This document shows, one piece after another, positions 1 through 10,400 of a stretch of 32,399 nt of DNA. This DNA comes from a virus. The translations under genes were made by a program, and so were the position numbers. Within the stretch, counting starts at the first letter, position 1, and the number at the start of each line of letters is the position of its first letter. Under the pieces are notes generated by a model. The model saw nothing but the letters and a program-made list of their open reading frames with translations. It was not told the DNA's origin and did not search any database. The stretch is from the IMG/VR virus record IMGVR_UViG_3300007276_000169, positions 1-32,399 of that record, one strand, 5' to 3'.

Positions 1-996
1 GGTGGTATTACATTTTACGAAACTGGTACATACGATGTTGACTCTCCACAGTACGGAGCTAAAATAGTATATAATGAAGTTGCGGATGAATTTGCTATTG
101 GAACTATGCATAACAATGTGTTTATGCGACAGATTTATTTTAAAAGGGCAATAGCAAGAACTTATTTTAATGGAGATTTACAGGTAAGAGATTCATCTCC
201 AGCTATTACCATTGTAGATACAAGCACTACAGTAGCAAGTGGAGATGTGGTAGGTATAATTAATTTTTTTAATGAAGATGATGACGGCTCAACACTTAGA
301 ATACAAGCTGTAGCTACAGAAGACCATGCATCAGGCACTAACGGTGGAACTAAGCTAGAAATTAAAACAACACCTAACGGTTCTAGTACAGAAGCAGTTG
401 CACTTACAGTAGGAGAAGATAAATCTTTAACTGTAGAAGGTACAATAGAGCTAGGACATGCAAGCGATACTACTATAGCTAGGTCAGCAGCAGGTATTGC
501 TACTATAGAAGGAAAGCAAATATTTACAACTAATACACCTGCCTTAACTAGTGCAGCTGCAGGAGTACCTGCTGTAACAATGCAAATTAGACGCACTATT
601 ACAACAGCTGAAGCTAACGCCCTTAACAGCACGCCAATAGAGTTAATTCCAGCTCAAGGAGCTAATACAGTTATAGTACTTGCAGGTGGTATAATTAGAA
701 TTGATAGAGCTGCTACACAAACTAATGCAGCAGCTGATATGAATTTTCATTACGAAGGTCTTGAGCCTGGAACATTTGCACAAACATCTCTTTTTCACGC
801 TAGAAGGTTTATGTATAATGAGACTGGAGATAGAGTTTACAATATAATTCCAGGAATGTCAGCGTATGAAGTTGCACAATCTTTAACTCAAGATGTAAAT
901 AAAGCTGTAGAAGTGTCTGTTGATTCAGCACTAACATCTAATTGTATTACTAGCATGGACATTTATTTAACATACCACGTATTTAATATTTCATAA
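1..996 (+). CDS. Tail-fibre/structural protein, C-terminal part (5' truncated)
   Basis: The frame is open from base 1, so the gene begins upstream of the window; the first ATG, at 106, is internal, and the 35 codons before it continue without a stop. The visible 331 residues end at a TAA two bases before the next ATG. They are rich in Thr, Ser, Ala, Gly and Val and look beta-structured. One segment contains GHASDTTIARSAAG followed by IATIEGKQIF, a module I recognise from fibre and structural proteins of many marine phages, where it lies before the C-terminal domain. The last 150 residues look like a compact terminal domain with no catalytic motif. By position at the head of the tail genes it is probably a fibre or receptor-contacting virion protein. 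The role is inferred from composition, the recognised module and context; an appendage of the capsid is also possible. Confidence 0.6.
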   Translation, partial: GGITFYETGTYDVDSPQYGAKIVYNEVADEFAIGTMHNNVFMRQIYFKRAIARTYFNGDLQVRDSSPAITIVDTSTTVASGDVVGIINFFNEDDDGSTLRIQAVATEDHASGTNGGTKLEIKTTPNGSSTEAVALTVGEDKSLTVEGTIELGHASDTTIARSAAGIATIEGKQIFTTNTPALTSAAAGVPAVTMQIRRTITTAEANALNSTPIELIPAQGANTVIVLAGGIIRIDRAATQTNAAADMNFHYEGLEPGTFAQTSLFHARRFMYNETGDRVYNIIPGMSAYEVAQSLTQDVNKAVEVSVDSALTSNCITSMDIYLTYHVFNIS

Positions 997-998
997 TT

Positions 999-1772
999 AT
1001 GGCGTTAGAAAATAAAAAACATACAAAATTTTATACAACTGATGGATCTAACGCTGATAAAGTTTCTACAGCTAAACTTGCTTATGTAAAAGATTTGTGG
1101 GATAAAGACGTTGCTAGTGGTAGTAATTTAAATTTATTAGATGATCCTACTTTAGGGCCATTACTATATCAGATGCAGCAAATGCAAGACGAGTTAGATT
1201 CTATAAGAACGCATATAGTTAATGATATTGGTGATGGTGCTCAAGGACCACAAGGCCCTGCTGGACCTAAAGGAGATACTGGTGATGCAGGTGCAGATGG
1301 TTCTAACGGTAGTACAGGAGCTAGAGGGCCCGCAGGTAATGATGGTGCAAGAGGTGCTGCTGGACCTGCAGGTGGTGTGTATGGAAACATAATCAAGATA
1401 CTACCTACACAGTTTATGGGTAATGATGATGTTAGTTATGAACGTACTGTTATTGAAGATGATGTTAGAGGCAAATTAGGAGTTAGAGTAACTCACTCTT
1501 CTCAAGAAATATTTGCATCTACTACAATACCAGAAGGTAAGAGAGTAACAGGGTATGCTGTGTATGCTAGTAGTAAAGTAACAACCTACTTAAATGGAGT
1601 AGATTTAGCTTCAGGAGTATCATCTGAAATAGGTACTGGATTTTCAGGGGCTGTTATAAACTTAAAGACAACATACAACTCTGCAGAAACTAACTACGTA
1701 GCTATAAAAGTTATGACTACATCGACAGGACAAGTAATATACGGAGCAGTAATTGTCATAGCAGACATATAA
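999..1772 (+). CDS. Collagen-repeat fibre-like virion protein
   Basis: This 257-residue protein has three parts. Residues 1-79 are polar and end in a short heptad-like helix containing [13 protein letters not shown], which could register a trimer. Residues 80-124 are 15 uninterrupted Gly-X-Y triplets with Pro, Ala, Lys, Asp and Arg in the X/Y places, a collagen-like triple-helix signature. Residues 125-257 are a Val/Thr/Gly-rich, probably beta-structured head domain. This helix, collagen stalk, globular head plan is known for phage tail and head fibres, and it sits between another fibre-like gene and the tail-tube genes. Start ATG lies in the context TAATTATGG, two bases after the upstream stop. 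A role as a trimeric host-contact or capsid-surface fibre is inferred; the receptor cannot be read from sequence. Confidence 0.65.
   Translation: MALENKKHTKFYTTDGSNADKVSTAKLAYVKDLWDKDVASGSNLNLLDDPTLGPLLYQMQQMQDELDSIRTHIVNDIGDGAQGPQGPAGPKGDTGDAGADGSNGSTGARGPAGNDGARGAAGPAGGVYGNIIKILPTQFMGNDDVSYERTVIEDDVRGKLGVRVTHSSQEIFASTTIPEGKRVTGYAVYASSKVTTYLNGVDLASGVSSEIGTGFSGAVINLKTTYNSAETNYVAIKVMTTSTGQVIYGAVIVIADI
1236..1370 (+). repeat. 15 in-frame Gly-X-Y (collagen-like) triplets
   Basis: Forty-five codons encode an unbroken Gly-X-Y series, residues 80-124 of the fibre-like protein, beginning [16 protein letters not shown]. The DNA is locally richer in GG and CC than its surroundings because of Gly and Pro codons. 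Codon choice varies between triplets, so this is a protein-level repeat and not a recent exact tandem duplication. Confidence 0.9.
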
Positions 1773-1796
1773 TAATATAATAGTAAAAATAATAGT

Positions 1797-2714
1797 ATGG
1801 CACTAAACGGGAAATATATATCATTAAAAATAATAATGGAAGAACTTTATGCTGACAATGGTTATCAGTATGAAATTCCTTGGGTTGATTGTATGATGTG
1901 GGCAGAGGAAGCTCTTAATTTAATTGGCCATCCTAGACAATATATTAGAAAAGTTACAGGACATTTAGAGCACCCAGATTTAGATATAAAAAACTACAGA
2001 GCTAAACTCCCTTGCGACTTTTATCAATTAGAACAAATATCTGTAAATGGATTAGCTGCTAGATACTCTGGAGATACTTTTCATCATTTGCTTAGTGGGG
2101 ATTGCTGTGGTATTGACACAGATTCTAGCTCAGGATTATCTTACAATTCAGAACAAGTAGTTATTAGGAACTGGGGGACAGATGTTATGACTTACAATGA
2201 AGAAACTCAATCGTATTCTTACGAAGCTAGAGATTTAGAAGATATGCAAAATTTAAATCTTCAAGTAGATGGTACGCAAGAGTTTGCTTTAGGAGGAGGT
2301 TATGGTAGTAGTACTAGAGAAGTAACTTTTGACTTAAACAATGATCACATAACTCTTTCTGACAAAGAAGGTAAAGTGTGTATGGCGTACTTAGCTTTAC
2401 CTCTAGATAAAGATGGTTTGCCTCTAATCCCAGACAATGTAAGTTACAAGTTAGCTATAAAAAAATACTTAGCTATGAAGATAGATTACATAGAATGGAG
2501 AAGAGGTACATTAAATCCTCAAGTATTCCAACACTCTGAGCAAGAATGGGCTTGGTATGTAGGACAAGCAGGTAATAAAGCTAAGATGCCTAACTTAGAT
2601 GCTATGGAAGCTATTAAAAATCAAACAATGCGTTTGTTACCTAATATAAATGCACATGAAACTTTTTTTAAATCTTTAGGTTCACCTGAAATAAGAAAAA
2701 ATTACAATAAATAA
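1797..2714 (+). CDS. Tail ring/adaptor-type protein (crAss-like)
   Basis: A 305-residue soluble protein with no signal peptide or membrane segment. The N-terminal region, with WVDCMMWAEEALNLIG near residues 29-44 and YRAKLPCDFYQLEQI further on, matches my recollection of the approximately 300-residue proteins encoded just before the muzzle gene in crAss-like phages, which form rings between portal and tail end. The acidic, aromatic C-terminal half contains a Trp-rich stretch (EQEWAWYVGQ). The gene is preceded by a 24-base A/T-only-like spacer without a Shine-Dalgarno sequence, and its TAA stop overlaps the next ATG (TAATG), suggesting coupled translation with the muzzle protein it probably contacts. 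The ring role rests on recalled similarity and gene order; the exact ring cannot be assigned. Confidence 0.55.
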   Translation: MALNGKYISLKIIMEELYADNGYQYEIPWVDCMMWAEEALNLIGHPRQYIRKVTGHLEHPDLDIKNYRAKLPCDFYQLEQISVNGLAARYSGDTFHHLLSGDCCGIDTDSSSGLSYNSEQVVIRNWGTDVMTYNEETQSYSYEARDLEDMQNLNLQVDGTQEFALGGGYGSSTREVTFDLNNDHITLSDKEGKVCMAYLALPLDKDGLPLIPDNVSYKLAIKKYLAMKIDYIEWRRGTLNPQVFQHSEQEWAWYVGQAGNKAKMPNLDAMEAIKNQTMRLLPNINAHETFFKSLGSPEIRKNYNK

Positions 2715-5700
2715 TGGGACAACTTAGCGTAAATACATTTAATAAAGGTATGAACCAGGATGTAGGAAAAACAGTTCCGCAAGAAGGTTCGTATTTAAAC
2801 GGTAGAAACCTTAGAATTATTGCTAACGAAGATTCTCAAGAGTCTGGCGTAGTAGTTAATGTAAAAGGAAATGCTTTTTCTGTAGACTTTAATGTTGAGC
2901 AAAGCGCATTATCGCCTTGTCAAGATGCTTGGGCGCAGTTAGGGCAGAAGTATTTTTTAGAAGGTATGCTTGTTAGTGCAGGAGATTTTATTGCGTATCA
3001 AAATGTAATATATTACAATCCAAGTTTAGAAGGAGCTATAACTGAATCTGATATAGAAGGAAAATGTATTCTATGCGGTAGACCCACTGATAATGCAAAC
3101 CCTTTATATTATATAGAGGGGTACGGAGACCCAAGTATAACTAGTTTTGAAGTTCCAAGCGCATCTGAGTTAGAAGGATTAAATGGAGAAATGCCTGTAG
3201 ATGTTATAGGATGGACTTCTATAAGAGATAACGTTTACATTTTTGCTACATCTAATAACAGCTTTAATCCAGGAGGAGTTCTTTTAGACGAACCTATTAA
3301 CCCTGCTAGCTACGGATATATATACAAACTAACTTTTGATCTTTCAAGTAATGCTGCTTCTAGCGAGTTAATTTATTTTGATTCAGAATTAAATTTTACT
3401 TCTAGACACCCTATAGAAGCAGTGGGTAGGTATGAAACAAACTCAATAGAAAGACTTTATTGGACAGATAACTTTAATCCTCCTAGGACTATAAATTTAA
3501 AAGATCCTAACATTTTAGATTTAACTCCAGACGATTTAAATTTAAATCCATCTATATCTTTTTCTAAGCCTAAAATAACTTCTGTTACTAATGGAGGGGC
3601 TTTACCTTCAGGAATGTATCAATACGCGTACAGACTAAGAAATACTGTAGGAGCAGAAACTAGGTTCTCTCCTTTGTCAGGGCTTGCGCATATAGTGCAG
3701 GCATCAGAAGGAGAAAATTATTGGGAATACTCAGAAGATCCTGAAAATATTACAGAGTATGTAGGTAACGAGCCAGGAGAACTTTGTTCTAAAGCAGTAA
3801 ATATACAAATAGACAACATAGATACTGACTATGATTTTATAGAAATAGCAGTTGTGTATAGAACTACAAGAGAAGGTATTTCTAATTGTTATGTATTCTC
3901 TTCTAGAAAAGTAGTGTCAGATAGTATGAATGTTATTCATTCTAGTGATCAAAATATTGTAGCACTAATACCTTTAGCAGAGTTAACTTCTTTTTCTTTA
4001 AAGATTGATAAAGCAAAAACTATAGAAACTAAAGATAACAGATTATTTTTAGGAAACATTGTAAGCCCTGTAGATGATATAGAATTTAATGCTAGAGCTT
4101 ACAGATATAAAAGAGATGATGAGCACGCTCATGACTTTAGTACACCTAATGAAGTAGAAACTTATGTAGATGATACTTTTGATTTAAATGCTGACTATGT
4201 AACAGACAGCGATTCTTATGAAGATCAAAATTTTGAGTATTCTTTGCAAGAAAATCTAGACTCTTTAAATCCTTATAACTCTGAAATTATAAGCGTAGTA
4301 GATTCTTCTAAAAGTTATAAGTACCAAAAAGATGGAAGAACTATAGGAGGAGAAGGTCCTTTTATAAAATATGAATTTATTAAAAAAGAATTAGATGGAG
4401 ATCAGTTTGTTAGTGGAACTCCTCCACAACTACCTCCGTTTGTAGAAGTAAAACCTACGTCAACAGATTGTAGTACAGGAGAAACTTTTTTAGATTATAA
4501 AAACCCTGTAATAAATGCTAATTATAAAGGATACCAAAGAGATGAAATTTATAGATTTGGTATAGTTTTTTTTGACACTCAAGGTAATCCAGGAGGAGTT
4601 AATTGGATTGGAGATATTAGATTTCCTACTCACTATGATATAGATTATAAAAAAGGAGCAGATTTATATAACTTTACATTATCACAAACTAGAAATACAG
4701 ATAATTTAACACATGCAGGTACTGTAGAAGAATATAGTTCTACAGGTTCTCAGAGTGGGATTACTTTAAACATAAATGAAGATAATCAAACAAACTGGGA
4801 TAATGAGTTTAGTGCATTTGAAGGTGAAGGAAATCTTGTATCTGAATTAGGAACTACTCAAGGAAATATGCTACCTAATAAACATTCTATGTATGCTTTA
4901 GGAATTAAATTTGAAGTAAACATACCTCAAGATATACAAAAACGTATAAGTGGTTGGAGCATAGTAAGGGTAGAAAGAAAAAAACAAGACAAGACTGTCC
5001 TAGGAATGGGAATGGGTAATTATTTGTACAGATTTGGTAAAAGCGGAAACGAGTTAAATTCTTATAGAGCTGCATTTAATGCGCATTCTGCAACATGGCC
5101 AAGTGGAGGTGGATGGAACATTGCTAATAAAGGAGAGATAAGAAATAATTTATTGTCTTTAGATAGCCCTGACTTTTTATTAAGCGGAGAGTATCCTACT
5201 GCATCAGACTGTGATTATATAGAAGTGTGTGGAGAACTAGGAACTGGAGGCTCTTCAAATAGTTATGAGAATGATTTTATACAAGACGACGATGATCATT
5301 TTTACAGAAAATTTTATTCTCATGCATGTACCACTAGAAATATAAATAATAAAGAATCTAAGGCAGTTAGAGGAATAAATTATAGATTCTTTTCTCCTGA
5401 GCAGTCTGCAAAATTAACTCAAGGAGGTTCTTTATCTTCTTCTTATGTAGGGGGAGATGGTGAGCAATACTTTAAAAAAGGTATACATAATTTTGCAATA
5501 AGAGTAAACAATAATGGAGAAGATATAGATTATTACAGCACAGGTGCTGAAACTTTATATATTCAATTTCCTGGGTACCATATAGGTGGTAATCAGAATG
5601 CGAGTTATTACACAGAATCAATACCTGATGGTCAAAATATACAGGTAAGTTATCCTCATTCAGATGTAGTTTTAGTTTCTACATTTGGAGAAGCTAATGG

Positions 5701-7414
5701 TAATCAAATGTATTTTCATCAATCGGGTACATCTCCTTTTTCAGGAGCTAGTGGGTTAGATGCTAGTTTATCTGCAAATGATGACGACGGAGGACATTCT
5801 AATATATGGGATCTTTTTAAAGTTCAAGAAAAACCTCTACTTGCTTGGCGAAGAGAAAGGCCTAATCAATATGGAGGTAAAGAAAAATTTGCTAGAGATA
5901 GAAATGTGTATATTTCTGCAAGCAACTTTGTTCCAGTAACTGAAGTAGCAAGAGATATTAACTCCACTGAAACTGAAATAGATGTTTGGGGTGGAGACAC
6001 ATATGTACATTTTTATGACATGGTAAAAATGAAAAAATGGGAAGCTGTAGACGGAAGAAAAAATAAAAGCATTAAAAAATTTAATTTTAATTATGCATTT
6101 CCTGTAGAAACTACATATAATTTAAGTTTAAGAGAAGGTTTTCATTTTGCTAATAAAAGTAATTTTGACGGTAAAGCTGCAGATGAGTTAAGATGGGATG
6201 ATACTAGTATTAGAGAGTTTTATTCTGCAGAAAATGATCTGTTAGAGTATTACCCTAAAAATTCAGAAGTAATTAATACAGGAGAACACGATAACAGAGT
6301 TGTATACTCAGACGAAAAAGCTAACGGAAATCTAAAAGATAGTTGGACAAGTTTTAAATACAATAATTATAAAGATATTGATGGTAAATATGGTCCTATA
6401 AATAAATTAATTTTATTTCAAGACAATTTATTTTCTTTTCAAGATAGAGGAATAGCAATGTTTTCTATAAACCCTGTAGCAGTAACTACAACTAAAGATC
6501 AAAACTCTTTAGTGTTAGGTACAGGTAAGGTTGTGCAAGACTATAAATACTTATCTAATGACATAGGAAGCAAGCATCAATGGGCAATTATTTCTGCATC
6601 TAAAGGTTTGTATTGGGTAGATATTTTAACTAATTCTATTTATAAGATAGCACCAAAGTCAGGTGTTATGGAAATATCTAGAGTTAAAGGTTTAAAAAAT
6701 TATTTTGAATCTAAACTTGAAAACTCTTTGTTCCCTTATACAGAATATTTAAATAATATAGGAGACAACCCTTTCTATAGAGATGGGATTACAGTAGGGC
6801 ATGACGCTAAGAATAATGAAATTTTATTTAGCTTTTTGTTTAGAAACTTAACTGGACGACCGCCTTACAATATAACATACAATAACGAGATTTCTGAAAC
6901 TATTTGTTATAGTGAAACTACACAAAGCTTTACGTCGTTTTATGATTTCTCAACACCAATGTTTATAAACACTCAAGATAAATTAATGAGTGTACACCCT
7001 TCGCAATTAAATAAATTGTTTTTACACAATAGTGGAGAGTATGGTAATTGGTATGGGCAAAGCAATAACACTACTTTAGAATTTATAGTAAATAAATACC
7101 CTTCAGAAACTAAAGTATTTGATAATCTAGAATGGCATACAGAAATTTTAGATGGAACTACAAATCTAGCAAACCTAACTTGGAGCTCTATACGTATGTA
7201 TACAGATTACCAAGAGAGTGGGCAAACACTTACTCCTGGAGAGAATATAAAAAGAAGAGAAAGAACTTGGAAGACTGCTGTCCCTAGAGAAAAGGGATCA
7301 ATGGAAAGATTTAAAGATAAATATGTAACTACTAAATTAACTTATATTAATGAAAGAGCTTATAAAATAAGAGCTCATTATGTTAAAACTAAATTTAGGG
7401 TTTCTAAAAGATAA
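2714..7414 (+). CDS. Tail muzzle/stabilisation protein (crAss-like gp44 / P22 gp10-like)
   Basis: A 1,566-residue protein beginning with SVNTFNKGMNQDVGKTVP and, shortly after, YLNGRNLRI. An N-terminal 'mostly beta, NKGMN-D' opening followed by a 'N-x-R' strand is typical of the large stabilisation proteins that close the tail of crAss-like phages and are distantly related to P22 gp10. Residues about 1250-1340 contain the pattern GTGKVVQ, GSKHQWAI and GLYWVDILTNSIYKI that I associate with the conserved beta-propeller-like part. The C-terminus (RERTWKTAVPRE through KTKFRVSKR) is basic. There are no membrane segments or catalytic motifs, and many Asp/Asn/Ser-rich loops. It should form the distal tube through which DNA and cargo pass and plug it until adsorption. 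The start overlaps the ring-protein stop by one base. The role is by recognised pattern; I could not align it. Confidence 0.75.
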   Translation: MGQLSVNTFNKGMNQDVGKTVPQEGSYLNGRNLRIIANEDSQESGVVVNVKGNAFSVDFNVEQSALSPCQDAWAQLGQKYFLEGMLVSAGDFIAYQNVIYYNPSLEGAITESDIEGKCILCGRPTDNANPLYYIEGYGDPSITSFEVPSASELEGLNGEMPVDVIGWTSIRDNVYIFATSNNSFNPGGVLLDEPINPASYGYIYKLTFDLSSNAASSELIYFDSELNFTSRHPIEAVGRYETNSIERLYWTDNFNPPRTINLKDPNILDLTPDDLNLNPSISFSKPKITSVTNGGALPSGMYQYAYRLRNTVGAETRFSPLSGLAHIVQASEGENYWEYSEDPENITEYVGNEPGELCSKAVNIQIDNIDTDYDFIEIAVVYRTTREGISNCYVFSSRKVVSDSMNVIHSSDQNIVALIPLAELTSFSLKIDKAKTIETKDNRLFLGNIVSPVDDIEFNARAYRYKRDDEHAHDFSTPNEVETYVDDTFDLNADYVTDSDSYEDQNFEYSLQENLDSLNPYNSEIISVVDSSKSYKYQKDGRTIGGEGPFIKYEFIKKELDGDQFVSGTPPQLPPFVEVKPTSTDCSTGETFLDYKNPVINANYKGYQRDEIYRFGIVFFDTQGNPGGVNWIGDIRFPTHYDIDYKKGADLYNFTLSQTRNTDNLTHAGTVEEYSSTGSQSGITLNINEDNQTNWDNEFSAFEGEGNLVSELGTTQGNMLPNKHSMYALGIKFEVNIPQDIQKRISGWSIVRVERKKQDKTVLGMGMGNYLYRFGKSGNELNSYRAAFNAHSATWPSGGGWNIANKGEIRNNLLSLDSPDFLLSGEYPTASDCDYIEVCGELGTGGSSNSYENDFIQDDDDHFYRKFYSHACTTRNINNKESKAVRGINYRFFSPEQSAKLTQGGSLSSSYVGGDGEQYFKKGIHNFAIRVNNNGEDIDYYSTGAETLYIQFPGYHIGGNQNASYYTESIPDGQNIQVSYPHSDVVLVSTFGEANGNQMYFHQSGTSPFSGASGLDASLSANDDDGGHSNIWDLFKVQEKPLLAWRRERPNQYGGKEKFARDRNVYISASNFVPVTEVARDINSTETEIDVWGGDTYVHFYDMVKMKKWEAVDGRKNKSIKKFNFNYAFPVETTYNLSLREGFHFANKSNFDGKAADELRWDDTSIREFYSAENDLLEYYPKNSEVINTGEHDNRVVYSDEKANGNLKDSWTSFKYNNYKDIDGKYGPINKLILFQDNLFSFQDRGIAMFSINPVAVTTTKDQNSLVLGTGKVVQDYKYLSNDIGSKHQWAIISASKGLYWVDILTNSIYKIAPKSGVMEISRVKGLKNYFESKLENSLFPYTEYLNNIGDNPFYRDGITVGHDAKNNEILFSFLFRNLTGRPPYNITYNNEISETICYSETTQSFTSFYDFSTPMFINTQDKLMSVHPSQLNKLFLHNSGEYGNWYGQSNNTTLEFIVNKYPSETKVFDNLEWHTEILDGTTNLANLTWSSIRMYTDYQESGQTLTPGENIKRRERTWKTAVPREKGSMERFKDKYVTTKLTYINERAYKIRAHYVKTKFRVSKR

Positions 7415-7432
7415 TTATTATATTTGCGAATT

Positions 7433-10400
7433 ATGGCTAAAGGAACAAAAAAGAATAAAAATAAAAAAGCTACAACTCCTCCATTTCAGTTTTACGGAGA
7501 TGAAGTACTTCTTGGACAGGGAGTAACTAACATGTTACCTGAAGTAACTATCACTGATGACGCTCCTAGAAATAACCCACAACTAGGATATTTTAGTCGA
7601 ATGTATCCTGAAGCACAATACGGAAATGTAAGTAAGTATGCAGGATTTATAGATAATCTTGGAGCTACCGCAAGAACAGGTGGTGAAATAGGAGCAGGTA
7701 TGGCTCCTGGGGTTGGGGAAGCAATAGACGCTGTTTACGTAGCAGATGCATTAAGTAGGGGAGACAAAGAGGAAGCTGCATTTTATGCTGCAATGGGGGT
7801 TTTACCAATTGCTTCTGCACCTTTATTTAAAACTATGAAAGGTGCTTACCAAGGTGTTAAAGGGGCGTTAGGTGGTGACATTGCAGCGGCTAGAAAACGT
7901 TTAAAGAATTTCGATAATTATAAAACAGATGTTCTAGACGGGGGGCACAGAAATATAATGAACTATGCTGCTGATAGAAATCTGTCAATGGATTCTGCAA
8001 TAAATGAGCAAGTAGTTCGTAAAATGATGGACGATATTGCAATTACAGGAGGGTTAAAAAAGAATCCTCAATTAAGAACCCAAGTTAGAAACTTTATTTC
8101 CGCTGCAGGAGAAAGACAAGGAAGAAAACAATTAGCTGATCTTACTGGTGTACCAGATGATTTTGGTAAAAGTAGTGGATATAATATTTTAACAGGTAAA
8201 GAAATATATAAAAATCCTGCAGGTAGACCTAACTCATATAAACTTGGGCAAGCAGGTACTATGGCTGCGTTACAAAAACAATATCCTAACTTAGATATAA
8301 AAGGGATTGCTAAAGGAGATGCTGCTCCATTTAATTTTGTACAAAACACAGGAAGATTAACTAATGTTTATAATAATAAATTTACAACATTAGCAAACGG
8401 AAGAAAAGTACCTGTAAGTAAAAAAGATGCAGCACAAAGAATAAATTATTCTTTAGATTTAATGAAAAAATATTCAGATCCAGAAAATCTTGCTTTAGGA
8501 TTAGAGTCTTTTTCTAAGAATTCAGGTAATGTACCAATGAGTGAAAGGGTTGCATTAAGAAATAATTTAAATGCTTTTGGGTTAAGCCATAGTCCTTCTG
8601 ATGTATCGAGATTTTATAGAGGAAAAAGTGTTAATAATATTTTAAATACACCAGCCACTGATGCTAATAGTATTTTACGTATAGCTGAAAGAGGTCCAAG
8701 GAATGCTTCTGAGAAAAAAGCTCTTGATTTATATAATAATTATATATCAACTAATAAACAATCTAAACTTAGTTTACCTGCTATTGAAATGCCTAACATG
8801 CCTAAATTAAATTTACCTAATGTAGATTTAAAAAGAGTAGTAAATAATAATAACGTACTTAGAGGGCTTCATAGAGGTATGGTAAATGTAAAAAATGATA
8901 TAAACGATCCTTTACAGAGAATTTATCAAAGTGAAAAAGGAAGACTTGGAGATTATTTACCTCAAAATTTAAGATCAGGTTACGCTAGAAGATTAGAGTC
9001 AGGGGCAGATGATTTACAAAAAAGTTATACAAACCCTATCCCTTCTTTTAATGTATTTAGAAATAACCCTCAAGCTGGTTCAAGAGAGTTACAGCACTCA
9101 ATTGGAAAAACAATAGATGCTGCAAAAAACCAACCTGGAAATGTATTAGGAACTCCGTCAATGAGTTTAGATTCTTATGGACATTGGCTTGCTAACAGTA
9201 GAAAACTTAGTGGAGACAATGTAGGAATATTATCTTCTGCTAAAGGATCTGAAGTTCCTTTAAGCACTATGGGTGTTAATAGTAGAGCAAAAGCTACAAT
9301 AAAAGTTCTTGAAGATTTTAAAAAATCTGAAAATTTAAATGACATTCAAATAAGACAACTAGATAAAATCTTAGGAGACTATAAAGGTATAGGAAAATTA
9401 TACGATGATAGTGGAGTTTTAACTGGGGCAGGAAACTTAAAAGAAATGGCAAAATCTCAGTTAGGAGAAATAAGAGGAGGAATAGATTTAAGAAATTTCT
9501 TTGAAAATTTAGATCCTGCTAAAATTCCAGGAGGTTTTAGCGATTTTGGTTCAAAAATGCATCCTACGCAAGGAGAAGATATACTTAAAAAAATAAATAA
9601 TTTAGAGTTAGAAAATATAAATAAAAAAATCTTAAGTTATAATGAGGTTGCTAGAAACAGTAAAGGTATGGAAGAAATACCTCTAGCTAGACTTGATGGA
9701 GATTCCTGGAAGTCTCAAATAATGGTAAATGCTCCTAGAATGAGAGCAATACCTACTAATCCTAGTGCTCCTAATTATCCTCAATACCAACAAGCTATAA
9801 AAAAAGGTGCTGAACAATTTAAAAATAGAGCAATAGGTTTATATGGGGCAGGAGTTCCTTTAGCTACATACGGTAGTTATAAGTTAGGAAAAAACTTTGC
9901 AGATAATTATGCAAATTCTTCAGAAGAAAAGGCACAACAAAACGTTATTAGCTCTGTAAAAAATAGAGCTGTAAAAATGGATATGCCTAACGCAGATGCA
10001 TTTGACCCAATGGATAGTACTCAATACCAACAGTTTAAAAGGTATGAGGATTCATTATTTAACCCTAATTTTAATCCTGACACAACTATAAATTACGCTA
10101 AAGGAGGGTTCTTTAAAAAGGTAGGGCAAGGAATAAGAGACTTAGGAGTAGCTGCAGTAAATACTGCTGCATCTCCTTTTGAATCTATATTAGGAACTGA
10201 CTTTGGAATAGATGAAAAGTTTGGATACAAAACTAAGTTTGGAGAAACTGTAGGAAATGTAGGAGAAACTGTAGGCTCTGCAGTAGGATCTTTTGCACCT
10301 ACAGCATTAAATGTAGTTGCTCCTGGACTAGGAACAGCTGTACAAATGGGAGGACAAGCTGTAGGAGCTGGACTAGAAAGCGCAGGAGTAACTAAAGATA

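Noticed and set aside
106-108. ATG at 106 as the start of the first gene
   Set aside because: The frame is open and protein-like back to base 1 (35 more codons), so this ATG is probably internal and the gene is cut by the window edge.
162-632. A 156-codon - strand frame rich in Val, Ala and Ser opposite the first fibre-like gene
   Set aside because: It mirrors the Thr/Ala/Val-rich codons of the + strand gene, has no neighbours in its orientation, and starts inside a coding region.
7424-7432. TTG start giving MRIMAKG for the 1,670-residue protein
   Set aside because: The ATG nine bases later has the AATTATGG context shared with neighbouring starts and gives the usual Met-Ala beginning.
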